Source: Bemisia tabaci | Taxonomy: Eukaryota > Arthropoda > Insecta > Hemiptera > Aleyrodidae | Assembly: GCF_918797505.1 (NCBI RefSeq) | Contig: NC_092797.1 | Coordinates: forward strand, 33,927,372-33,991,371 | DNA: 64,000 nt | Direction: 5' to 3' | Shown here: positions 12,583 to 24,500 of the stretch, one piece after another | Layout of the letters: each line of letters begins with the position of its first letter | Position numbering within the stretch: position 1 is the stretch's first letter | The notes under the pieces: model-generated | Databases searched by the model: none | Seen by the model: only the letters and a program-made list of their open reading frames with translations | Told to the model about the DNA's origin: nothing | Program-made: the position numbers and the translations under genes

Positions 12583-15500
12583 CTGCATTGCCATTCGGAA
12601 CGAGAGCAGGTAAATTAGCATTCTTCAACAAAGAACTTAGTGCGGAGCGAACTTTGTCTGTAGCTAAATTTGAAAGACTTTGCCGCATTGCCATATTGCT
12701 GGTGTACACTGCTTGACTGTTTGAATCACCACCATAGTCTAGACCTTTAGAAATAAACGTAATAATTTTAAAACAGTGAAAGATATTTTCGCATCATGCT
12801 TTTAAGCATTGTAGAATTTCACTCCTCTCTTGAGTGAAAGCATAATATGTAAAGATGTAGAAACGCTCAAATGGAATATCAAGGGGATGATTTACATGGT
12901 CAAGTCGTTTTTAAATAATCACTTTGGCGCAAGGAAAAAAAAGTATGACAAAAAATTTCTAGGCTGACTTACATATTAGGCTACAATTAGTTGTGATCCA
13001 GATTAAAGCCGAAATAATTAATAAGAGCAAATTATAGGATCAATTTGACGAGAGCAGAGAGTAGTCTGTGCACTCATTGCTGTGAAAGTAAGCAAGTTTC
13101 ATTCATGTAACTTTTGCCGCAATCACACGCTGAATTTAGCAGCTGAATGTGGAAGTCAACAGTCATCGCCCAACGGCTGAAATTTCGCAAATTCGAGTTA
13201 CTTTCATCCAGATGTGCGTCAAATCTACTCGAATAGTTCAGAAAAATCCAACATTAGTCCGATGGTTGCTGAGAATCGTCGCTGAATTTTGCGCGTCACG
13301 CGCAAAATTCAGGCATTGGGCCGATGACTTCCAGATTCAAGCCACATTCAGCGTGTGATTGCGGCATAAGACAAAAAGCCTTAGATTTCATACAAGTGCA
13401 TGCCTTTTGTCAGTTACAGAATTTCACTGAGTCTCTGAGTCGTATACATTTTTTGATGGTACTGCATATTATCGAGAGTTTAACTTCCGAGAGGCTCTCC
13501 AATAACTGCTTCCACAGGCTAGAGTTGACATAAGCATTTCAAAACACCACTATTTTCAATATTGGAGACAAAGATCATCATAATAAAAAGAGAATAAAAA
13601 TTGTCTACCTTCTACCTCTCTCCTGCTTCTATGACTCACTTGCGGAAATAGACAGTGTTAAAATATGGCACTGGGAAATTGGGACCACTGACATGTTTTC
13701 AGACTTAGCCCCTCCCCCATCCTAATTTTTCTTAACTACTTAATTTCCACTCTCTCTAATGGAAGTTAAGTTTTCAGAGTATTCACATACCTCATCAATT
13801 AATATATTTTGATTGATCCAAGGACACAATAAAACAAACGGCAAATTAATAAAGAAGAAAAATTCTCATCAAAATATATAAAATAGGCAAACAAAAAAAA
13901 AGAGTTGTAAAGTGTAAATAATCAACTAAAATAATGAGTCTGATGAACCTAAATTTAAAAGAATTGACTGATCATCCGATTGCATTCCTGCGTCTATACA
14001 ACAGAATCAAAAGCGGTCCATGCAAACCGGCTTCTTTTCCTGGATATTTGGACTACATTTTGCAATGAAGAAATATGTACAACTTTTGCCTCATTTTAGT
14101 AACAGTAAAACTCTTCAAAATAAGAGAATAAATCAAGGGAGAGTCAATAAAGGAAGAAATCAGCTTTTCCTTCTGATTCAGAGGGTATGAACAGAAAATT
14201 GTTTGAAGATTATTTTTGTATTGGTCCAATCAGGAACTACCTAAATAGTCTTTTCCATGGATTTTTTCTGGTGTAAGACATGATAATCGAAAGGCAGGTG
14301 TAATAAATACCAAATCTTGTTTATATATTACACTGCACACACTGTTCAAAAATATTTCAACTTTTCACAAGTGGTGATAACTTCCTGATTACTAAAAGAT
14401 AAAGGAATTAAACCAAGACTCACATTGAGGATAAAAAACTTGAAGTTTAGGATCTAATTTTCCTAATTTTTTGGCTGTGAGATGTGACTGTTGTAGTTCC
14501 ACGCACAGAGTATCTATCAAATGTTTGTTTTGGGTATCAGTTTGCTGGAATAAAGAGGTAAGTTCATGACAAACAATGTAAAAATAATCGGTGCTATCAG
14601 TTACTAAAATATAAATAAAACTTCACCAGTCAAAATAATGGAGAAATAAAAACTGACAGGACTTTGGTATAAATAATGTGCATTGGCCTGAATGAAAGAA
14701 ATGCCATTCAGAGACTTTCGTCAGAGACAAATATTCATATTCCAATTGGTTTTTTGACAAGAATTTCCAAAAAAACGCAAATACTTATCCGGATTATCAG
14801 ATACGAATTCAGGCTCTATGTGAATCAACATACTTTTTCTAGAAAAGTTAACGAATAAAACAATTGGAGCAACAAGTTCACAAATCAACTTTTTAAAAAT
14901 AAAAGGAAGGTATACTTAACACAATTCAGATGGAAGACTGACGGCATCATCCAGGTTTTACTGGATACTTACTTGCTTGATACTTTACTGTATTATTCCA
15001 CCTTAATGCTCTATTCATGGTTAAATTTTAGAAAACTTTGCAAGGAAGGATCATCATATAATCAGTGCAAAAATGGAGCCTACTGACAAGACAGACACTT
15101 AAATATCTATCAAAAATCAGAAATACTAAAAACAACAGAAAAATCAAGTACCTCATAGCAGCTTCTTAAAGAGAGTAATTGGTGCATTGTGATAGGAGTT
15201 TTATTTATTAAGGCCTGTGAGATACTCGCCAACTGGGCCTGCAAAGATGAATTGGATTCTGCATGTAACGGGTGACTGGCTGGTGACAATTTCCTAGAAT
15301 GTGGTAACACTCCGGGTGAGCCACCGGGCAGACTCGGCACATTGAAAAATTCATTCGGCTCCATTGAAAATCTACTACATGCCTCCTGTTTCAATAACTT
15401 GGAAGATCTGACAGAAACAAAATGAGAACAAATAAATAAAAATAAGTGAATGCATTTAAGTGCATTAATGAGAAAGGAGGGGACTTTTTTAATGAGTTCA

Positions 15501-18500
15501 ATTCAATTTTTTGATGCAGAGTAGTATGATAAAACAATCCCTCAACCACATCTGCGGGGTGATTATTGAAATGATATCGACTCTATGTTGCCGCTTTGTC
15601 GTATCGCACCATTGACTGAGTGGCTCTCAGTCGATGGCGCGACACGACAAAGCGGCGACATAGAGTCGATGTCATTTCAATAATCACCCCGCTGGTATGG
15701 TAAAGTAGAAACCCGACTTCGGTTATTGGGGCCCAGTGGATGATCTCCTTGACATATCCATGAGCTCATTTGATTTGCATGGATAAAGTTTCTGAAAGAT
15801 AGGTGCAAGGTTTTTGACCCTGGCACAAAAAGAGAGGTGCATTTCCTCCTGCCAACAGCTGCTGAGCAGAGAGCCGCTTAGAAGCAGAAGTAGATTTTTT
15901 TAAATAAAATTATCACCGTTGATGAGACTTGGGTGAGGAAGGACATGATGGTTTTGCCATTTATAGACAATGCAAAACGCACTTCAGCCCATCAAAATAA
16001 CTTGGATGTCAACAGCAAACTATTGAGGATAATGAAAGTTTGCAAAAACCGGCAATTTTATCAGGCTATCACTTATCAGTAGGCAAATAAACCACAGAAA
16101 CATTTATCAAGTCATTTGTTAGCCCATGGTGACACAATTTCAGTTTCTAATTAACTTAACCTTGTACATTGCATATAGTCTTTGTGCTGACGTTGATTCA
16201 ATTGCATTGTACAAAAAAAATCACGTAAATGTACTCATTTGCAATTGAATTGGTATCGATTTGCGGGCCCATTTTGCTAGCTGTATTTTTTGGCATCCTT
16301 ACGGGACTCTTGACTGAGTCGCGCTGAGGATGCTGCAGAGTCAAGCCGGCAAAATGAGTCTGCAAAGCGATATCAATCCACGATATCAATCTCAAAAGGT
16401 TTTTTTTACTTTATCATGAAAGGTTCTCCGTAATTATTTTATTGAGAGCATCGTAAGTTTCACAAACTTATTGCAATTTTTTGTACTTTATTGCATTGCT
16501 TGGACACCTCAATTGCTGAAAAATGCAGCTAGTAATCATGAAGTCCTACAGCAGTAAATGATCCATAGAAAAATCAAAATCTAATCTCTGCACCATATAT
16601 AAAATTATAGAGGCTATGTACTCATCTTAAAATCGGTAACAAAGTAAGTGCACGGATAAAATATTATAAATTGTAACTTATTTACGATAAAATAATTTTG
16701 CTCTTTTTCTTAATCTGACCTTTTGAATCTTTGGGATTCTTTATCCATCACAGAGTAAAAAAAATCAAATCAATTGTAAGAGCCACAAGAGCAACTTCAA
16801 GGAAATAAACAAGAGGTTTGATTATGAAAATTATAATAATTCTTACAGTTTCAATGCAGGGACTATAAGTACCTGTAATGGCAGCTGTCTACTTGTAAGC
16901 CTGTTATAAAGCAAAATAGTCGGTGGTATCTACTTAAAAACATACGGAAAAGGACAAGGCAAAGTCCTTATGGGAATGTAGACACTGAGAAATCTGATGA
17001 CTTCAAAAAATGAACTCGTCACACATCACTGATTCAAGGTCTCCAAGGACACAAAAAAATAGAAATGGTTTAAATGTAATCCAGAAGATATATTTTTTCA
17101 ATGTATAGAGTAACAAGACAGCCTAAAATCACAATTCAGGGGGAAAACCTAATTTCATGGAGACAAAACAAGCCTGTTTTGTTTGATTTTTCATTGCTCG
17201 AGTTTTTTTGGGTGATTCGTCCCAGGTTTGGTCAAACTGGCGTGAAATATATCAAATCTGTTAAATCAAAAGTTTCGGTAGATTTTGACTTTTTAGCTCA
17301 AAAAAAGAGGACAATACCCTATACAAATGAGCCTAAATGTATTTTATTTGTAATGTATATATTCCCAGGTGCGAAATCCTGCGATCTTGAATTTTCAGCA
17401 TGTCTGAATGCAAGTACTCTTGTTTTCTATAACTATGATTTTTAGCCATTTTAAAAGGTACACACAGACGTTCAAGAGTAACAATGTTCTTAACTTTATG
17501 CCCCTGAACGTTTTTTTTTTTCCAGCAGGAACTGAAGATGAATTAATTTCCGAGTCATCAGATTTTACCAGCACTAAATTCTTCGGAAGATTTTGCCATG
17601 TACTTTTGAAATGATAATAAAATAAAATGGAGTAAAATAAAATAAAATTGGAAAAGGTACCTATCAGCAGTAATAAGAGGTTTTTTCATGCCAGCAGCCA
17701 ATACTGATCTGAAATGAATAAGCATGCGATCACAGTTTATGATTAAAAAAAGCACTGAACTACATGTGAGACACAAATACAAGAAACACAGACAGTTACA
17801 TCTATCTATTGCACTGAAGCGAGAAATATGTGGCTATTGATAAATCATGGGAAATGACTTCCAACACTTTTAGAGGGGAAAAGATATAGTGGGAGTAGTG
17901 ATAAAGTATTGTGCGCAAAATAAAGAAATAAAATAAGATTTTAAGAAAAAATTTAAAAAAGCCAATTTATTGACAAATATTTGAAGGCTAAAAACGACTT
18001 AAGGGGGGAAAAAGCCTCAAAAATTAGATGGAATATTCTGATTTAATATGATTTTAGCTTGAGCGAAATATGCACTTATATCTCAATTAGCTGCGGTGAC
18101 TCACTTATTCAGTGAAATAGTAGTAATCTAAAAACACAGATTATCTGAGTCAATGAATCACAAGTCAATAAAAAAATATTGAAAATTTTACTGATGCGTA
18201 TTAATATGAAAAATAATATTTGACTTGGCCTACTTACAATACATCTCCAACAACAGGGTGAACCACTCCCTTTTCATAATTTTCCCTTCTGCATATTCCG
18301 TTTTTAGAGAAAAACATTTTAAACTAGTTCACAATAATGATTATATCTGACTTGAGGATTTTTTTTTTTTTTTGGCTATGTGGGAATGTTTGACACAAAA
18401 ATTTTGTGAGAGTATTTTGGCTAAATCAGCAATTTTTTTGCAGAATTTTCAGTTGGAAAACTGAATAGTATGGATTACTTTAGCATTCTGTGAAACTAGA

Positions 18501-21500
18501 CGGCAAGGATAAATGAAAATAAAATGATATCAACGTCAAACAAAATAGAACAGCAGAAAAGATAAAAATTTGGCACATCATGAAAAAATAACTTATCTAA
18601 GAATTTAAACGTTAATTAACAAAACAATAGAGAAGAGAAAAGAAAATTGCCTGAAAAAGAGAAGCAAGCTACATATATGAGACAAGTCATCGACTTACCC
18701 ACTACCCGATAGTTCAAAATTTTCTTCGAAGGACTTATTCTTCAATAAAGGTTGCTTGGCAGCTATTTCTTGTTCACGAAGAAGACGTTTCCGTTTTTTA
18801 CTCCACAATTCATGGCAATCTTGCCATGTAGGTAACTGAGGTGGAGGCATTCTAAGACAAAAAGAGCACCTCATTGATAACAAGGAACATGTCGAGAATC
18901 AATGAAATTAAGTTTAAAGAGAAGGGATGGAAACTGAAAATTGAGAAGTTTCAAGTAGGTATTATTGTTGGTTGCCTATTACAGATGCTACTAAGTCAAT
19001 GGTCAAAAGAAAAAAAAAAGAGAAAAAAAAAGAGAAAAAAAAGAAGAAGAAGAAAATGACACAGGGGTGGGAAAGCCCCTTCAAAAAAAGGCATTGTAAT
19101 CAGTTATAATTTTGGTCACACAATAATAGGAGAAAAAATGAAATTTCAAGGAGCAGTGAAAGAGAGGCTTTCTGAGTTTTCAGCAATTTAAAATCAATGA
19201 CTAGAAATTTTTCATGAGGATGGGGTGTTTAAAAGTAATATGAGCCTAAAATCAATGAAAAATGTCATTTTGAGGGGGAAATTTTGCAATTACAAGACCA
19301 GACCTAATGGATACCCCCCCCCCCTCCCCGCACACACACGCACATCAGAATTGCATAATCTAGTGAACCACTGGGGACCACTGACTGCAAAGACATTATT
19401 ATGCAGATCTTTGGGGGTAGTTTTCCACTCTACTCTAATGGACGGCCTATGCTGTTCAGGCTATTCCTGTAATTTGATGCTGTTAGGTCACTAAGATTAA
19501 AGACTGTAACTCTGGAAGTAACAAAAAAATATTGAACCAGGCTTATATCAAGCACAGAGTGCAGTTTTCTTCATGCTATAAGAGCATCAAACAGGTGCGT
19601 TAAAAATTTTAAAAGATACAGCGTCTTCTAAAATTCGAGTTAGTCTGTAAACTGAAGAAGGATGAAATGAACGAGAAGGCTTACTTGTCAGGGTAAATAT
19701 TTTTGAGCCACTCAGACTTTAATGCTTGCTCAGCAGTAAAGCGCTTGTCAGGATCCAGCTCAAGCATTTTGTCAAGAAGGTCAAGAGCATGACTAGGCAT
19801 AAAGGAAAAGTCATCTCGCAATCTACGTCGATGAATTTTCTTTGGTTTCAAAGTGTGCCAGAGACTTAATTTAATGACATTCGGCCAGGCAGCGGGAGTT
19901 GGCGTTCCACAAGTCCGTGATATGCATTCTAGTTGTGCTGGTTCTGAATTTGCCTGATGAATCAAAAATTAAAGTGTGATTACATATTGTAAAAACTAAT
20001 TGATTTACAGTAAAATATTATTTAGAGGAAAAATATGAACTCACAATAGTTTCCTCTTTCGAGCTATGAATTGAAAGAAAGAAAAAAAAAGAGCGTTTCA
20101 AGTGTCTTCTTGAGTGATGTTTATCACTGTCAGCCAGGGTGTTTTGATTGTCTGTAAAATGTTTTAGTATGTTTTTCTGTCTAACATAGGATACCCATGG
20201 ACCAGTAAAAACTTAGAGAAAAAAAAAAGTAGTTGCATGTCTGACATCTTGGTGAGAGGTCAATGATGAAATTGGTTGAAGACACTTTTGTCATCGATTT
20301 TCTTAAACACAGTGTGGTTTATGAGAAACAAATATGCTTTATCAAGTGTGTAACCTCATATTTTTTGTTACACTACGCAAAAAAAAAAAAAAACAAAAAA
20401 CAAAAAAAAAGGAAGAAAAGAATGCTACAATCTCTTTCCTATATTTTCTATTTCACATTTGGCAGGAATATTAACACAATATAGAATCCATCTGCACCAC
20501 CGTGAGAAACAATTGGAAACTGTGACCACCTCTTTCTTTTCTAGATGAAGTAAAGAAATGTTTACCTGGAACAGTGGTTTTTTCAAGAACAGTTCGCCTA
20601 AGATGCAGCCGCAAGACCAAACATCTATTGCTGGACCATATCGTTCTTCGCCAAGAAGTAACTCAGGTGGCCTATACCATAAGGTAATGACTTTGTTGGT
20701 GTAAGGTCTTTGACGATCCTCTGCATTATACAATCTAGCCAAACCTAGATCAGCCAATTTGACCTCTCCCCTGCAAATAACAGTAAACAAATAAAATAAA
20801 CAGGAAATACCTGGTAAACATACTTTTAAAATACTTACAAAATTGATACATTATACTGTAACTTTGAAAGGTACAAAATTATATTGGTTCATCCAAGGGG
20901 GGAGGGGGCTGGAGAAAAGGCAGTTTCTAAAGTTAGAAAAAAAGAACAGGAAGTGACAAATGAACGGGCCCCCCTCTACTTCTTCTTCTTCTTGCTATTT
21001 TACTGGCTTTTACTCCAGTAGAGGAGCCTCTTTATAATACATCTGAGCTGCTTTCCAAAGCGACACATATTTTATTATGATTAAAAACTAATATGCAGCT
21101 CCCGACTCTCGGTAGCTCTCCCAACTCTTTACAATACACAGAGGAAATTTCTCGGTCACAAGTTTAAGGGAGCAAATGTCTTGAAAATCAGCTATTTCAA
21201 ACTGCGCATGCAACGCTGATCAGACAGAGAACTTCCCTTATTCCTTGATTCTTGTCGATTGAAGTTATGAGTAGACTTTCAGGGTAATTCGTCGAAAGGG
21301 AAAAAATTTGAGATCCATGAAGCCTCTACTTAAGAATCTATAAAAAAGCATGTATTTAAAAAATGGAGGTTGAAAGTCTTCAGAGAGAAGAAATTGATGC
21401 CGAAAAAAAATAAAACTTACTTGTTATTCATAAGTATATTGCTACATTTAATATCCCTGTGGAGGAAATTCTTTTTGTGACAATAATTCAGGCCATCCAG

Positions 21501-24500
21501 TAGCTGTTTCATTATACATGCATTGTGGATTTCATTGAATTCTACCATGCCAGACTCTAGAAGACCCATTAAATCGTGATCCAAGTATTCAAATACAAGA
21601 TAGAATGAGCCTTTGTCCTGAAATAATAAAAGTCAGAACCATCAAATTTTCACAACACTTATAATGGGGTCATTTTATGACAAAAACAAAAAAATAATGA
21701 AAGGAGGGGGCGGTATATTAGAAGACTAGGGGGCTATGCCCCTGGCCGCTACGCGGCCCAACCCCCTGAAGGCGCTCCGCGCCATCAATGGGCCGCTTCG
21801 CGGCCCTATTTTTACCCTCCTATCGGTGTTAGTTTTATTTTTCCCCTAAACAATTACGATATGAGGTATACTTTAATTTTAAACATTACTTAAAATTACT
21901 TTTAAATTAAAAGGACGCGTTTGGAATGACTGCTTGATGAAATATTGCAGTAAAACAATGCACAGTGATAGTCATAGGTAATCATTAAGACTTCGTGGGT
22001 CGGGGATCGAACCCACACCGAGTTCAGAATGGACGCATTAGACGTCTTAGACGACTCGACCACCGCTCGATGAGTGGACCCCGGCGCGAATCTTGTGTAA
22101 ATAAGTGTAGAGCTGATGCGCAGGCTACACAGCTACTGCGCAACCTCCTTGACCACTGCGCATCCTCCCGCGCATAGCGGTAGCAGTACCGGAGCATTCT
22201 GTAAACTCACTCACTTTTATAACGTGATTTTAAAAAAACCTGGGTCCTTTTTCCAAAATCTGATTACAGCGGGCTCATCTAGGGCCTATTACCTGTCGAT
22301 TAACGAAAAAATCATGGAAATCGGCCCGGTAGAACGCTCAAACAAACTATGACAAAAAGTATAAATTTACATTGTTTAAATGGGAGAATTTGCAACTTTA
22401 CCACGTAATATAAAAAAACCTGGGCCATATTTTGAAAATCTGAAAAGAGTTGGCTTATCTAGAGACAATTGCCCGTCGATTGCCGCAAAAATCATGAAAA
22501 TCGGCCCGGTAGAACGCTGGAACTAAGCGTCACCAGTTTCGCAAAATTAGGAGGTCTTGGAGCTTATAGTATAGATACATATATAGGAGACAAAGATAAT
22601 GAAGTCAGAGAAATTTCTGTTCTTTGTTTTCAGTGATACTCGTTGTGCTTGAAAAGCGCAACAGTTAAAGTATGTAATTATAATGCTGTAAGAAGTTCCC
22701 AGACAACTCGACACTTCCAAAATTTATGCATCTTCGTGATATCATTAACAATCCACATTTTACTTAGTTTGAAGAGTAAAAGAACATCATTAAGTATCAC
22801 AGAACTTTTCCCTCTTGCTATGGTTTGTTCTTTTTCTGAGGAACCATCTTCACATCCACAGGAAAAAGTGTTTTTTTATCGCTCTTTTGGAACTTATTTG
22901 AAGGAGATTCTGTCTCACTGTTTTCTGACAACTTTAAAAAACAACCATATTCAGGCGAATCACTCCTGAACTAAACCGACCTGTTTGCACTTCCAAGGCT
23001 CACAGGATTTGAAATTAAAATCTTGGTTAACAAGATAAGATGAATAAAGAGATAACATTATGTGGACAAAGTACCTTTCTAAAGTCCAAAGCATCTTGCT
23101 TGTCAGTCACTATTTCTTGAAGTTTGATGATATTTTTGTGGTTCAATTGCCTAAGGATCTTGATTTCTCTAACGGCAGTTATTGGAAAACCTTCTTTCTC
23201 ATTTTCCAGTCGGACCTTCTTCAAGGCCACAAGATCTCCTGAAAAAATAAACATTGATAAAGAGGCGGAAGACATGAGTTGGAGAATCTTTTCTTTGAGA
23301 AAATACATCCCTCTTACAAGCATGCTGCAGCAATCTAAATTAAAATTAGTTGTTCACTAGCTATCTACTAGGGGGTTATGACTGAGATAGACATTTTAAA
23401 TCTTCACTCTACGAACAAAAGCAGATTGATAGTTGAGGCTAGGAATGGTTCCAAAACATTGATAATTTCTTGTGGTCATAGGCCATCATGTAAAAATAAA
23501 AATGAAAAAAACCAGGAAGAGGTGGACTTTTTGATGATACTGTACGAGAGATTTATTGTAAGAAATTTTATTAGAAGGCCAAAGAAAACTTTGAATAAGA
23601 ATTATGTCAACAAATTTAGAAGAGAATTGGAAAAAACCCAATCGATCCAAAGAGGAGAGGGGGAAAAAGTACCTGTAGCTTTGTCGCGTGCTTTGTACAC
23701 TTGGCCGTATGTTCCTTCACCAATTTGAGCGATCACTTCAAAAACATCTACACAACGTTCACCCCAGTCTTTGATTTGGTTGCTTTGAGGAAAACTGGTC
23801 CTTGACGGTCGTCTTTTGTGCAATATTTTTGGCCGGCGCAATTTGGTTGTGCTGTGGCGAGCTGCTCTGGCTGCTCCTGAGTCAAAATTACCTTTGGCAT
23901 AACCAGCATTGCTACCTAGTTTCATTGAGCGATCTAGATTGTTCACTACAGATTTTGATGGTGGGGAGAGCAACAAATTATCATCATCAGGACTCAAATC
24001 TTCCATTCCAGAGACAACTAGAAGAAAAAAAACAAAACAAAAAAAAATTTAAGTTCCAGACACTCACACTTGAGTTAGAAGTAACTATCAAAGAAATATT
24101 CAGTCCTATCATGATAATTCATTTTCGAGCTCATATGTGAGATGATTTTTATTTCCATTTCTTTTTAAAAAGAAGTATCAATACAAACTGAAAATGTTAG
24201 ATACTTGAGTTGCTGCAACTGACACTGTGTTTTGCTGCTGTGCGTAACTTTCAGCATATATGTGCAATTGGTCTCATATGAGAGAAATAGCTCAAGCTGC
24301 CCTTCCCTACTCTCTCCCTCATTTTATGCGCACTTTAAATTTCCTCTTGCCATTAGCTTCAAGCATTTTCTGCACTCTTCCACCTTGCGATACACCTTTT
24401 TTCACTGAGTGTAAGTCGATTTTTATAATTGGAATTGATGCTGGCTCAGTCTAAAAAGTGAAAGATCACATAAATAATAATTAGAAGTTACATGCTTATG

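Larger units (their letters stand above)
21726..22575 (-). mobile_element. Non-autonomous Helitron with tRNA-like segment and hairpin array
   Basis: Read on the minus strand, the 5' end is TCTATACTATAAGCT (22575-22561), a typical Helitron start. The 3' end is CTAG (21729-21726), immediately preceded by a GGGGC-ATA-GCCCC hairpin. The flanks are A (5') and T (3'), the A-T insertion site of Helitrons, with no target duplication. There is no Rep/helicase gene, so it would need help in trans. Inside are a pol III-like tRNA segment (21992-22070), two diverged copies of a segment of about 150 bp, and four short hairpins near the 3' end. It sits in the CDK12 intron between the exons at 21421-21617 and 23075-23238. 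Confidence 0.85.

Noticed and set aside
13149..13533. Two plus-strand frames
   Set aside because: They lie mainly inside a MITE and its flank; the inverted repeats create the open frames.
21729..21812. Bacterial contamination or insertion suggested by GC-rich hairpins
   Set aside because: The hairpins end exactly at Helitron boundaries and are embedded in a eukaryotic intron; no bacterial gene is present.
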